NCBI RefSeq assembly: GCF_003298775.1
Contig: NZ_QNTQ01000008.1
Span: 124,001 to 188,000 of the forward strand
DNA length: 64,000 bases
Direction of reading: 5' to 3'
Source of the DNA: Rhodosalinus halophilus
GTDB taxonomy: Bacteria; Pseudomonadota; Alphaproteobacteria; Rhodobacterales; Rhodobacteraceae
The position numbers were made by a program, and so were the translations under genes. The notes under the pieces were generated by a model that worked only from the letters and a program-made list of their open reading frames with translations, did not search any database and was not told the origin of the DNA. Shown piece by piece: positions 39,072 to 47,445 of this stretch. How positions within the stretch are numbered: position 1 is the first letter of the stretch; every line of letters begins with the position of its first letter.

Positions 39072-39845
39072 ATGGATCTGGCGGGCAAGACGGCGGTGAT
39101 CACCGGCTCTACCTCGGGAATCGGGCTCGGCGTGGCGCATGAACTCGCCCGTGCGGGCGCGGATGTGGTCATCAATTCCTTCACCGATCGCGAAGAGGAT
39201 CACGCCATCGCGCAGGAGATCGCCCGGACGCACGGGGTCGGGGCGCGCTACGTGCAGGCCGACATGTCGAAGCCCGACCAGTGCCGCGCGCTCGTCGAGG
39301 CCGCGGGCGCCTGCGACATCCTGGTGAACAACGCGGGTATCCAGCACGTCGCGCCGATCGAGGAATTCCCGCAGGAGAAATGGGACGCGATCCTCGCCAT
39401 CATGCTCTCCTCCGCCTTCCACTGCACCGCGGCCGCGCTGCCGAAGATGCGTGACGCGGGCTGGGGCCGGATCGTCAACATCGCCTCGGCGCACGGGCTC
39501 ACCGCCTCGCCCTACAAGGCGGCCTATGTCGCGGCCAAGCACGGGCTGGTGGGCCTGACCAAGGTCGCCGCACTCGAGACCGCGCGCGCGCCGATCACCG
39601 CGAACGCGATCTGCCCGGGCTACGTTCTGACCCCGCTGGTCGAGGACCAGATCCCCGACACGATGGAGAAATACGGCATGGGCCGCGAGGAGGTGATCGA
39701 GAAGGTCATGCTGGAGCGCCAGCCCTCGAAGGAATTCGCCAGCACCCAACAGATCGGGCAGACGGCGGTCTTCCTGTGTTCGCCCGCGGCCGACCAGATC
39801 ACCGGCACGACGATCAGCGTGGACGGGGGCTGGACGGCGCTCTGA
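39072..39845 (+). CDS. hbdH: 3-hydroxybutyrate dehydrogenase
   Basis: A 257-residue short-chain dehydrogenase that oxidises D-3-hydroxybutyrate to acetoacetate, the step that returns poly-3-hydroxybutyrate carbon to central metabolism. It begins MDLAGKTAVITGSTSGIGLG (NAD-binding TGxxxGIG), has DILVNNAGIQHVAPIEEFP and the catalytic NIASAHGLTASPYKAAYVAAK (Tyr-x3-Lys), and ends with the family's ISVDGGWTA. The residue pattern is strongly HbdH-like. The ATG at 39072 follows AGGAGAG. It precedes the patatin gene with a repeat between them. Confidence 0.9.
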   Translation: MDLAGKTAVITGSTSGIGLGVAHELARAGADVVINSFTDREEDHAIAQEIARTHGVGARYVQADMSKPDQCRALVEAAGACDILVNNAGIQHVAPIEEFPQEKWDAILAIMLSSAFHCTAAALPKMRDAGWGRIVNIASAHGLTASPYKAAYVAAKHGLVGLTKVAALETARAPITANAICPGYVLTPLVEDQIPDTMEKYGMGREEVIEKVMLERQPSKEFASTQQIGQTAVFLCSPAADQITGTTISVDGGWTAL

Positions 39846-39855
39846 CAGCCGGGAG

Positions 39856-39928
39856 AGGGGGGCTGTCTGCCCCCCTCGGCGGCTCGCGCCGCCTCACCCC
39901 CCGAGGATATTTGGGCCAAGAAGAAGGA
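39856..39928 (+). repeat. Dispersed repeat R1, copy a (73 bp)
   Basis: A 73-bp intergenic element with two hairpins (AGGGGGGC / GCCCCCCT and GGCGGC / GCCGCC) followed by CCCCCCGAGGATATTT and CCAAGAAGAAGGA. A nearly identical copy lies inverted at 57575-57648. The copies differ mainly in the second hairpin loop (TCGC versus TTTC) and just after ATATTT. Here the 3' end AAGAAGGA also serves as the ribosome binding site of the patatin gene. Confidence 0.85.
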
Positions 39929-39936
39929 ACCCGCGG

Positions 39937-40977
39937 ATGGCCGAGGTCCGGCGCATCAATCTCGCGCTGCAGGGCGGGGGCGCGCACGGCGCCTTCACCT
40001 GGGGGGTGCTCGACCGGATGCTGGAGGAGGACGGCCTCGAGATCGCCGGCATCTCGGGCACCTCGGCGGGGGCGCTGAACGGCGCTGCGCTGAAATCGGG
40101 GCTGATCGAGGGCGGCCCGGGTCGCGCGCGCGAGGTGCTGGCCGAGCTCTGGGGCCGGATCGGCGCGGCGGGGGACATGCGCATGCCGGCCTGGATGGCG
40201 GGCTTCCTGCCGGATCCGGGGATCCTGGCGAAGACGCTGGCCTATTCGCCGGCCTTCTCGGCCGCCGACGCGCTCTCGCGCGCGGTGTCGCCCTATGCCT
40301 ACGGGCCCTTCTACCGCAATCCGCTGCAGCCTGTCGCGGAGGGGTTCAACTACGGCGAGGTCTGCGCCGAGGAAGGGCCGGCCTTCTTCGTCTGCGCGAC
40401 CAACGTGCGCACGGGCAAGGTGCGGGTGTTTTCGGGCGGAGACATCGGACCGGAGGCGATCCTCGCCTCGGCCTGCCTGCCCACGCTCTTCCAGGCGGTT
40501 CCGATCGCCGATCCGGAGACAGGGGAGACCGAGCACTACTGGGACGGCGGCTACACCGGCAATCCGGCGCTCTTCCCGCTTTTCGCGCCCGAGCTGCCCG
40601 ACGACATCGTCGTGGTCAACATCAACCCGCTCGAGCGCGACTCGGTGCCGGTGACGCCGCAGGAGATCCAGAACCGGATCAACGAGATCAGCTTCAACTC
40701 CTCGCTGCTGCGCGAGCTGCGCGCGATCGCCTTCGTGCAGCGCCTGATCGACGCGCACCGCATGCCGGAGGGCGCGATGAAGCGCGTCCTGGTGCACATG
40801 ATCTCGGACGACGGGCTGATGAACCGGCTCTCGGTGGCCACCAAGCTGGTGCCGCTGCCGAGCGTGATTGGCGAGCTCTTCGAGGCGGGCCGGACGGCGG
40901 GGGACGCCTTTCTCGACGCGCACGGGCAGGATCTGAACGTCCGGCAGACGGTCGATCTGGCGGCGCTTTACGGCTGA
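39937..40977 (+). CDS. Patatin-like phospholipase
   Basis: A 346-residue patatin-domain hydrolase. The oxyanion loop is LQGGGAHGAF, the nucleophile Ser43 is in GISGTSAGALNG (GTSAG), and the catalytic aspartate is in YWDGGYTGNPAL. Such proteins hydrolyse lipids or polyesters; next to hbdH it may help with poly-3-hydroxybutyrate or membrane lipid turnover, but this is inference. The start is fixed by AAGGA in the repeat upstream. It is convergent with the DUF502 gene (4-bp gap between stops). Confidence 0.88.
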   Translation: MAEVRRINLALQGGGAHGAFTWGVLDRMLEEDGLEIAGISGTSAGALNGAALKSGLIEGGPGRAREVLAELWGRIGAAGDMRMPAWMAGFLPDPGILAKTLAYSPAFSAADALSRAVSPYAYGPFYRNPLQPVAEGFNYGEVCAEEGPAFFVCATNVRTGKVRVFSGGDIGPEAILASACLPTLFQAVPIADPETGETEHYWDGGYTGNPALFPLFAPELPDDIVVVNINPLERDSVPVTPQEIQNRINEISFNSSLLRELRAIAFVQRLIDAHRMPEGAMKRVLVHMISDDGLMNRLSVATKLVPLPSVIGELFEAGRTAGDAFLDAHGQDLNVRQTVDLAALYG

Positions 40978-40981
40978 GGGT

Positions 40982-41716
40982 TCATTCCGCGGCGCGCGGC
41001 GGGCCGACCACCACCGGCGGGCCGGCGGGATCGCGGGGGTTCGGATAGACGAGCCCCGCGGAGATCACCAGCTTGGCCGCGTCCTCGATCGACATGTCGA
41101 GTTCGATCACGTCCTCGCGCGGGAAGAACAGCAGGAAGCCCGAGGTCGGGTTGGGCGTGGTGGGCACGAAGACCGACAGCAGGTCGCCGCCGGTCTCGGC
41201 CTTGGCCGAGACCTCGCCGCGGGCCTCGGTCGAGATGAAGCCGATCGCCCAGATGCCCTTGCGCGGATACTGGATGAGACACGCCTTCTCGAAGCTGCGC
41301 TCGGACTGGGCGAAGACGGTCTCGGCGATCTGCTTGACGCCCGAATAGATCGACCGGACGACGGGCATCCGGTCCACCAGATGCTCGCCCCAGCGGATCA
41401 GCGCGCGCCCGATCACGCCCTTGGCCACCCAGCCGACGAAGACGGTGAAGAGCAGGAAGAAGACCACGCCGAGCCCGCGGATGTTGACCTCGGTCTCGGG
41501 GCCGAAGATCTGCTTGAAGATCTGCTCGGGCTGGTAGGCGTTGGGCACGAAGGGCAGCACGAAGCTGTCGATCCAGCCGATCACGGTCCAGATCAGCCAG
41601 ACGGTCAGTCCCACCGGCGCGATCACCACGATCCCGGTGATGAAGCTCGCCCTCAGACCGGCCAGCAGGCCCGGCTTGCGTGGCGAGGGCGGATTGTCCT
41701 GTCTGGGTGCGTTCAT
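40982..41716 (-). CDS. DUF502 membrane protein
   Basis: A 244-residue protein with a cytoplasmic N-terminus and two or three hydrophobic helices (GIVVIAPVGLTVWLIWTVIGWI and GLGVVFFLLFTVFVGWVAKGVIG). They are followed by a globular part with PVVRSIYSGVKQIAETVF, FLLFFPREDVIELDMSIEDAAKLVISAGLVYP. These match DUF502 (LIV-type small membrane proteins of unknown role). It stands alone between the patatin gene and psuG. Confidence 0.88.
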   Translation of the reverse strand: MNAPRQDNPPSPRKPGLLAGLRASFITGIVVIAPVGLTVWLIWTVIGWIDSFVLPFVPNAYQPEQIFKQIFGPETEVNIRGLGVVFFLLFTVFVGWVAKGVIGRALIRWGEHLVDRMPVVRSIYSGVKQIAETVFAQSERSFEKACLIQYPRKGIWAIGFISTEARGEVSAKAETGGDLLSVFVPTTPNPTSGFLLFFPREDVIELDMSIEDAAKLVISAGLVYPNPRDPAGPPVVVGPPRAAE

Positions 41717-41773
41717 CGTCCCCGTGCCGCTGTCGGCGGTCGCCGCGTAGAAGGTAGGGGCAAGCGGGACGCT

Positions 41774-42718
41774 CTACAATGGCCCGGCACGCGGCGGCGC
41801 GCCCTCTGCGCGCTGTCTGGCGATCTCCTGTGCAACGGCGGCGCCCAGCCGCGCGTTCGCCCGCACCAGCGCCGCGTTGGCCGCGAGCGTGCGGCCCTGC
41901 GTGAGCGCGCGCAGGCGGTCGAGCAGGGCAGGGGTCACGGCCTTGCCGGTGGCGCCCGCGGCCTCCGCCTCCCTCTGCGCCTGCGCGATGAGGCCTTCCA
42001 GTTCGTCGAGCGGGATCTCGGCCTCGGCCGGGATCGGATTGGCGACGAGCTGCCCGCCGGGGAGGCCGAGCCCGGCGCGCGTCAGATGGGCGCGGGCGAT
42101 CTCTGCGGGCGCGTCCATCCGCAGCGGGGCGGCGAGGCCGCTCTCGCGCGCCCAGAAGGCCGGAAAGCCGCTCTGGCCATAGGCGATGACCGGCACACCG
42201 AGGGTCTCGAGCATCTCCAGCGTCTTGGGCAGGTCCAGGATTGCCTTCGCGCCGGAGGCCACCACCGTCACCGGGGTCTGGGCGAGCTCCTGCAGGTCGG
42301 CGGAGACGTCGAAGCTGCGCTCCGCACCCCGGTGCACGCCGCCGATCCCTCCGGTGGCGAAGACGGCGATGCCGGCGCGTGCCGCGGCGATCATGGTGGC
42401 CGCGACCGTGGTGGCGCCGGTTCCGCCGCGCGCGATGCAGACGGCCAGATCGGCGCGCGAGAGCTTGGCGATTCCCTCCGCCCGGGCGAGCCGCTCGAGC
42501 GCCTCGGCGTCCAGGCCGGCACGCAGGGTTCCGTCGATCACCGCGATGGTGGCCGGCACGGCGCCGCCCGCGCGCACCTCCTCTTCCACGGCACGGGCGA
42601 GGTCCAGATTGTCGGGCCAGGGCAGGCCGTGGCTGATGATCGTGCTTTCGAGCGCGACCACCGGGCGACCGGCGGCCAGCGCCTCGGACACCTCCGGGGC
42701 GAGAACGGGACCGCTCAT
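41774..42718 (-). CDS. psuG: Pseudouridine-5'-phosphate glycosidase PsuG
   Basis: PsuG cleaves the C-C glycosidic bond of pseudouridine 5'-phosphate into uracil and ribose 5-phosphate. The 314-residue length is typical. It has the conserved [14 protein letters not shown] near the start (Glu24), [12 protein letters not shown], and the Schiff-base lysine (Lys158) in [11 protein letters not shown]. It overlaps the psuK stop by 4 bp and follows it. Together the two genes recycle pseudouridine from RNA turnover. Confidence 0.95.
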   Translation of the reverse strand: MSGPVLAPEVSEALAAGRPVVALESTIISHGLPWPDNLDLARAVEEEVRAGGAVPATIAVIDGTLRAGLDAEALERLARAEGIAKLSRADLAVCIARGGTGATTVAATMIAAARAGIAVFATGGIGGVHRGAERSFDVSADLQELAQTPVTVVASGAKAILDLPKTLEMLETLGVPVIAYGQSGFPAFWARESGLAAPLRMDAPAEIARAHLTRAGLGLPGGQLVANPIPAEAEIPLDELEGLIAQAQREAEAAGATGKAVTPALLDRLRALTQGRTLAANAALVRANARLGAAVAQEIARQRAEGAPPRAGPL

Positions 42719-43614
42719 GCCGGCACCTCGCCCGAGACATGCGTCGCGGCCGCGGCGAGTGCCCCGTCGAGGGCGGCGGCGGGCGCCGCGCCGCGCAATT
42801 CGGCCGCGACATGCGCGGCCATGAAGGCGTCGCCCGCGCCGGTCACGCGGGCGACGAGCACCTGCGGCGGCATCGCCGCGACAAGCCCCTCGGCCGAGCC
42901 GGAGCAGGCCGGGCGGCCGCCGTCGGTCACCACGGCGCGCTGCGCGCCGCGCTCGAGCAGGGCGCGCACGGCCGCCTCGGCGCTGTCGAGGGACCGGCCG
43001 GTCAGCAGCTCCGCCTCGGTCCGGTTGACGTAGAGCGTGGCGCGGCCGTGCCGGAGGAAGGGCATGAGGCGCTCGGCCTTGCCGGGCGAGGCAGGCGCCA
43101 CGCGCAGATCGGCGCGGGCGAAGGCGGGATGGGTCGCGATCTCCTCGAGGAGCGTGAGCGTAAGGTTGCCGTCGAGCGCCACGGGCCCCTGCCAGGGCGC
43201 CTCCGGCGTGCCGAGCGGCCCCTCGGTCAGCGGGCGCAGGATGCGCGCGCCCGCGGCCTCGAGCGAATGTGCGTCGGCGATGGCGGCCACGAGCCCGCCC
43301 GCGCCCTCGATCGCCATGTAGCGGTCGGTAGGCAGATCCTCGGAGCGGTAGAGATGCGCGGTGTCGAGCCCCATCGCCGCGCAGGCGGCCACGAGCGCCT
43401 CGCCCTCGGTGTCGCGGCCGACCGCGGAAAGCAGGGCAGGGCGCAGGCCCAGCTGCGCGAGCGTGGCCGCGATGTTGAGCGCGACGCCCCCCGGCACCCG
43501 CGAGATCCGGCCCGGCACGTCCGCGCCGGGCGGCATGGCCGCGGGCGTGCGGCCGATCAGATCCCACAGGACCGAACCGATGCAGAGGATGTCGGGACGC
43601 GCGGCGGTGGTCAT
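42715..43614 (-). CDS. psuK: Pseudouridine kinase PsuK (PfkB family)
   Basis: A 299-residue PfkB-family carbohydrate kinase that phosphorylates pseudouridine to the substrate of PsuG. It has the N-terminal [12 protein letters not shown], the sugar-binding [16 protein letters not shown] and the catalytic/anion-hole [12 protein letters not shown]. The ATG at 43614 gives the usual start; an upstream frame runs without family resemblance. The gene is divergent from rpsB with a 210-bp gap. Confidence 0.9.
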   Translation of the reverse strand: MTTAARPDILCIGSVLWDLIGRTPAAMPPGADVPGRISRVPGGVALNIAATLAQLGLRPALLSAVGRDTEGEALVAACAAMGLDTAHLYRSEDLPTDRYMAIEGAGGLVAAIADAHSLEAAGARILRPLTEGPLGTPEAPWQGPVALDGNLTLTLLEEIATHPAFARADLRVAPASPGKAERLMPFLRHGRATLYVNRTEAELLTGRSLDSAEAAVRALLERGAQRAVVTDGGRPACSGSAEGLVAAMPPQVLVARVTGAGDAFMAAHVAAELRGAAPAAALDGALAAAATHVSGEVPA

Positions 43615-43673
43615 GGGCCTCTCATGGCGCGCCGGCGGCCGGCGTGCAAGCGGCAGGCGCATCGCGTTCCCTC

Positions 43674-43702
43674 TTGCGCGCGCGGGATCGAGCGTCTATG
43701 TG
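43674..43702 (+). promoter_or_regulatory. Candidate rpsB promoter and leader
   Basis: TTGCGC (43674-43679) and TATGTG (43697-43702) are 17 bp apart and fit a weak alphaproteobacterial housekeeping promoter. The leader to rpsB would be about 115 nt and contains the hairpin GCAGGG / CCCTGC (43737-43755, 7-nt loop), which could be a site for S2 feedback. Both points are predictions. Confidence 0.35.
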
Positions 43703-43824
43703 CGCGGCACTCATCCCGCAGGCAGGGGCCGGGCGGGCAGGGGAGACATCCCTGCGCCGTCCACCGGTTGAGGCGAAGGCCTTCAATTCCCCTGCCAAGG
43801 CGCAAACCGGAAAGGATACGCGAC

Positions 43825-44628
43825 ATGGCTCTTCCCGAGTTCTCCCTGCGTCAGCTTCTCGAAGCCGGCGTGCATTTCGGCCACCAGACCCAGCGCTGGA
43901 ACCCGCGCATGGCCGAATTCATCTACGGCGCGCGCAACGGCATCCACATCATCGACCTGACGCAGACGGTGCCGATGCTGGACGCCGCGCTCAACGCCGT
44001 CCGCGAGACAGTGGCCAAGAACGGCCGCGTGCTTTTCGTCGGCACAAAGCGGCAGGCGCAGCGCCCGATCGCCGAGGCGGCCGAGAAATGCGCGCAGTAC
44101 TACATGAACCACCGCTGGCTGGGCGGCACGCTCACCAACTGGCAGACGGTCAGCCGGTCGATCCAGCGCCTCAAGGAAATCGACGAGATGGCCGAGCAGG
44201 GCTTCGCCGGTCTGACCAAGAAGGAGCGGCTGGGCATGGAGCGCGAGCAGGCCAAGCTGCAGGCCTCGCTGGGCGGCATCCGCGAGATGGGCGGCCTGCC
44301 GGACATGCTCTTCGTCATCGACGTGAAGAAGGAGGCGCTGGCCGTCACCGAGGCCAACAAGCTCGGCATCCCGGTCGTCGCCGTGGTGGACACCAACTGC
44401 TCGCCCGAGGGCGTGGACTACGTGATCCCCGGCAACGACGACGCCGCGCGCGCCATCGCGCTCTACTGCGATCTGGCGAGCCGCGCTGCGCTCGACGGCA
44501 TGTCGGCGCAGCTGGGCGCAGCGGGCGTCGATGTCGGCGCGCTGGCCGAGACGCCGGTCGAGGAGGCGGTCGCCGAAGGCGAGCAAACGGCCGAGGGCGC
44601 GCCCGCGGAGGAGCAGGCCCAGAGCTGA
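43825..44628 (+). CDS. rpsB: 30S ribosomal protein S2
   Basis: S2 of the small ribosomal subunit, 267 residues. It has [22 protein letters not shown] at the start, [33 protein letters not shown], and [31 protein letters not shown]. The C-terminal tail (about residues 240-267) is acidic and rich in Ala, Glu and Gln and is not part of the S2 core. rpsB is followed by tsf, the common order. Confidence 0.98.
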   Translation: MALPEFSLRQLLEAGVHFGHQTQRWNPRMAEFIYGARNGIHIIDLTQTVPMLDAALNAVRETVAKNGRVLFVGTKRQAQRPIAEAAEKCAQYYMNHRWLGGTLTNWQTVSRSIQRLKEIDEMAEQGFAGLTKKERLGMEREQAKLQASLGGIREMGGLPDMLFVIDVKKEALAVTEANKLGIPVVAVVDTNCSPEGVDYVIPGNDDAARAIALYCDLASRAALDGMSAQLGAAGVDVGALAETPVEEAVAEGEQTAEGAPAEEQAQS

Positions 44629-44716
44629 ACCCGGGGCAGGGCGCCCGCGCGCCTGACACATCACTGATACGCGGCGCGGCTAGGCCGCTGCCGCACCATT
44701 CGAAGGAGAGCCCGAG

Positions 44717-45592
44717 ATGGCAATCACCGCAAAGCAGGTGAAGGAGCTGCGTGAAATGACCGGCGCCGGCATGATGGATGCCAAGAAGGCGCTGACCGAG
44801 ACCGACGGCGATATGCAGGCGGCCATCGACTGGCTGCGGACCAAGGGTCTCGCCAAGGCCGCGAAGAAGTCGGGCCGCACGGCGGCCGAGGGCCTCGTCG
44901 CGGTCAAGGTCGCGGACGGCAAGGGCGTCGCGGTCGAGGTCAACTCCGAGACGGATTTCGTCGCCAAGAACGCCGAATTCCAGGACTTCGTCTCGCAGGT
45001 CGCGGACAAGGCGATGGAGGCGGATGATCTCGAGGCGCTCAGCGCCGCGGATCTCGGCGGCAAGTCGGTGGCCGATACCCTGACCGACAAGATCGCCACC
45101 ATCGGCGAGAACATGACCCTGCGCCGCATGGCGAAGGTGGAGGGGCCGGTCGTGGCCTCCTACGTTCACAACGCGGCCGCGCCGGGCATGGGCCAGATCG
45201 GCGTGCTCGTGGCGATGAAGGGCGGCGACGAGGCCTTCGGCAGGAAAGTCGCGATGCATATCGCCGCGGCCTCGCCGCAGGCGCTCAACGAGGCCGAGCT
45301 CGACCCGGCGCTGCTCGAGCGCGAGCGCAACGTGCTGACCGAGCAGGCGCGCGAATCGGGCAAGCCGGAGCAGGTCATCGAGAAGATGATCGAGGGCCGG
45401 ATGAAGAAATTCCTCGGCGAGGTCACGCTCCTGGGGCAGGCCTTCGTGGTCGATCCCGACAAGACCGTGGCCCAGGCCGCCGAAGAGGCGGGCGCCGAGG
45501 TCGTGGCCTATGTCCGCATGGCCGTGGGCGAGGGGATCGAGCGCGAGGCGGAGGACTTCGCCGCGGAGGTGGCCAAGGCCGCCCAGGGCTGA
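44717..45592 (+). CDS. tsf: Translation elongation factor Ts
   Basis: EF-Ts exchanges GDP on EF-Tu. The 291-residue protein has the N-terminal UBA-like domain with [16 protein letters not shown] and then the core [13 protein letters not shown], which contacts EF-Tu. The spacing to rpsB is 88 bp and no terminator lies between them, so the two are probably cotranscribed. A strong hairpin follows 25 bp after the stop. Confidence 0.98.
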   Translation: MAITAKQVKELREMTGAGMMDAKKALTETDGDMQAAIDWLRTKGLAKAAKKSGRTAAEGLVAVKVADGKGVAVEVNSETDFVAKNAEFQDFVSQVADKAMEADDLEALSAADLGGKSVADTLTDKIATIGENMTLRRMAKVEGPVVASYVHNAAAPGMGQIGVLVAMKGGDEAFGRKVAMHIAAASPQALNEAELDPALLERERNVLTEQARESGKPEQVIEKMIEGRMKKFLGEVTLLGQAFVVDPDKTVAQAAEEAGAEVVAYVRMAVGEGIEREAEDFAAEVAKAAQG

Positions 45593-45617
45593 CAGGCCAC
45601 CCCGCCGCACCCATCGG

Positions 45618-45642
45618 GGACCGCGCCGCCGAGGCGCGGTCC
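45618..45642 (+). terminator. Hairpin ending the rpsB-tsf transcript
   Basis: GGACCGCGCC / GGCGCGGTCC is a perfect 10-bp stem with a GCCGA loop. The following bases TTCGTCGCTCT are only weakly T-rich, so termination may be assisted. It starts 25 bp after the tsf stop. Confidence 0.6.
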
Positions 45643-46032
45643 TTCGTCGCTCTGAGGGGCGGCTCGGACGGACCCGCCGTCCGCCGCCCGGCGGGGGCCG
45701 TGAAAAGCGAAACGGTGCCGCCGGGAAGCGGCACCGTTTCCAAGACCGGTCCCAATTTTGGGGATGAGGCGGGACCGATCCTTGTCTCGAAGTCGCCTCC
45801 GTGCGACGGAGAGGACTTCCCCCGAGGGCCCCCGGGGCGGGAACCGCAGCGCCCCGAAATCACGGAGATGCGGCCCCCTTCACGTTCCCGGCTGGAAAAC
45901 ATCAGCCACCACTCACGGAACTCGTATATTCAAGCACGAATGTTGCCCTGACGGAAGTCGGGAAATCCTTACCTTGCGGTTAAAACTCTCTGATTCTCTG
46001 TGGTCCGCCAGCCGCTTCCGAGGCCGCCGGCG
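45643..46032. other. Gene-free, hairpin-rich stretch between tsf and luxR
   Basis: I find no convincing gene here on either strand. Three structures follow one another: a perfect 13-bp stem (45709-45721 with 45728-45740, GAAACGGTGCCGC / GCGGCACCGTTTC), a 7-bp inverted repeat CGGTCCC (45747-45753) / GGGACCG (45771-45777), and an interrupted stem AAGTC-gc-CTCCGT / ACGGAG-ag-GACTT (45790-45818). From about 45895 the DNA becomes noticeably AT-rich up to the luxR stop. Short open frames in this part have no family resemblance. Confidence 0.55.
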
Positions 46033-46794
46033 TCAGGCGCCAAGGACGAAGACCTGGTTCTGGAAGGCGGCCTTGAGCACGGCCTGTGCGGTCGTGTCGG
46101 CATCCAGGGCCTCGCGCGCCAGCCGCAGGTGCTTTTCGACCGTCGCGGGGGTCAGGCCGAGGATCTTGGCGATGTCCTGGACGTGCTTGCCCTCGCCGGC
46201 CCAGCCCAGGACCTCCCGTTGACGCAGGGTCAGCTTGCGGCCCGCGAAGCTCTTGGGAAGGGTCAGGATTTTGAGGTGCGCGATGTCGTTCATCAGGGCG
46301 AGATCGGCGCCATGCTCGGCCCAGATCTGGTCGACGTCCTGCTGGCTCACGCCCGCCCGGGCGGTCAGCGCGATCGCGCCTTTCGAGCGCCAGCTGGCGG
46401 CCCTGAAACTGACCGTGTAACCGGCGGTGATGCCCATCGAGCGATTGAATTCCATCACGCGGCGCGCGGCGGCCGTCAGCGCCCCGCGCGCCTGCATCTC
46501 GGACAGGATCGACCAGCTGCACGCTCCCTCGTTCTCCAGCGCCCAATGCACCATCGGCGCGTCGAAATAGAGCCCTTCGCCGATGAAGACGTCCGTATAG
46601 GCCCGGTCGTGATTCGTAAGTAGAACGAAATCCGCCGGATCGCCGAGTGATTCGCGGCTGCGGTAGTAGGTGAAACCGTAGAGAAGCCGGTCGAAGCCGT
46701 AGTCGGCCATCTTCGCGCAATGCATCGCCCAGAGCTCCTCGACGCTCTTCGCCTCGACGAGCGCGGTGAGATAATCACGCAGCATGTCGCTCAT
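46033..46794 (-). CDS. LuxR-family autoinducer-binding-type regulator
   Basis: A 253-residue regulator with an N-terminal autoinducer-binding fold (about residues 10-165) and a C-terminal LuxR helix-turn-helix (about 187-245, LTLRQREVLGWAGEGKHVQDIAKILGLTPATVEKHLRLA). No luxI-type synthase lies in the window. In the ligand domain the usual acidic Asp-Pro pair reads Asp78-Ala-Pro80, while Trp94 (ACSWS) is kept, so ligand preference may differ from acyl-homoserine lactones. The ATG overlaps the aroQ stop by 4 bp, so its expression is tied to aroQ. Confidence 0.88.
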   Translation of the reverse strand: MSDMLRDYLTALVEAKSVEELWAMHCAKMADYGFDRLLYGFTYYRSRESLGDPADFVLLTNHDRAYTDVFIGEGLYFDAPMVHWALENEGACSWSILSEMQARGALTAAARRVMEFNRSMGITAGYTVSFRAASWRSKGAIALTARAGVSQQDVDQIWAEHGADLALMNDIAHLKILTLPKSFAGRKLTLRQREVLGWAGEGKHVQDIAKILGLTPATVEKHLRLAREALDADTTAQAVLKAAFQNQVFVLGA

Positions 46795-47237
46795 GCGCTT
46801 TGCGACTCCCAGTGCAGGCGCAGCGCATCGAGCGCGAGAAGGTAGCTCGCCGCGCCGAAACCCGCGATCTGTCCCAGCACCGCCGGCGCGATGCAGGAGT
46901 GGTGGCGGAAGGCTTCGCGCGCGTGGACGTTCGACAGGTGCACCTCGATCACCGGCAACGGCACCGAGGCGATCGCGTCATGCAGGGCAACCGACGTATG
47001 CGTGTAGGCGCCGGCGTTGAGCAGGATCCCGTCGGCGGTCTCCGCCGCGCCGTGAATCGCGTCGATCAGCGCGCCTTCGTGGTTGCTCTGCAGCGTGTCG
47101 ATCTCGATGCCGTGCGTCGCGCCGTGCGCGCGGCACATCCGCTCGATCTCGGCCAGCGTGACGCGACCATAGACATCCGGCTCCCGCTGCCCGAGGCGGT
47201 TGAGGTTCGGACCGTTGAGGATCAGGACGCGCGGCAT
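46791..47237 (-). CDS. aroQ: Type II 3-dehydroquinate dehydratase AroQ
   Basis: AroQ converts 3-dehydroquinate to 3-dehydroshikimate. The 148-residue type II enzyme has RVLILNGPNLNRLGQREPDVYG with the catalytic Tyr/Arg loop, DTLQSNHEGALIDAIHGA, NAGAYTHTSVALHDAI and VHLSNVHAREAFRHHS. It sits upstream of the luxR gene on the same mRNA, and downstream of a 208-bp gap that contains an AT-rich palindrome. Confidence 0.96.
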   Translation of the reverse strand: MPRVLILNGPNLNRLGQREPDVYGRVTLAEIERMCRAHGATHGIEIDTLQSNHEGALIDAIHGAAETADGILLNAGAYTHTSVALHDAIASVPLPVIEVHLSNVHAREAFRHHSCIAPAVLGQIAGFGAASYLLALDALRLHWESQSA

Positions 47238-47401
47238 GCAGGCTCCGGATTTGCTGAACTGCTGCTTAGCCACGGTCTGCACGATCTGTCCAGCACGCGA
47301 CCGCCCGAAGCGGGCGGCGGGCCAAGGCTGCGGCAGAAGTCCCACGCAGCCGACGGCATTTGCCGGTGGCTCCGACCGCCGCCGGGCACATCCATATTTA
47401 A

Positions 47402-47417
47402 CATAATATTGATTATG
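47402..47417 (-). promoter_or_regulatory. AT-rich palindrome upstream of aroQ-luxR
   Basis: CATAATATTGATTATG is a perfect inverted repeat (6-bp arms CATAAT/ATTATG, 4-bp centre) inside an AT-rich patch (about 47392-47424) in DNA that is otherwise GC-rich. It lies 165-180 bp upstream of the aroQ start and 29 bp beyond the end of the FAD oxidoreductase gene. An operator or promoter element for aroQ-luxR is plausible; I do not recognise the cognate regulator. Confidence 0.42.
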
Positions 47418-47445
47418 CGACTTATGGACTTCGGTGACCGAGCCT

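Noticed and set aside
45700-45951. An 83-codon open frame on the plus strand after tsf
   Set aside because: It crosses the hairpin-rich region, has no ribosome binding site and no family resemblance.
45969-45984. A CtrA-like TTAC-N7-TTAAA near the luxR 3' end
   Set aside because: It matches only 7 of 9 positions and lies downstream of luxR on its coding strand, away from any gene start.
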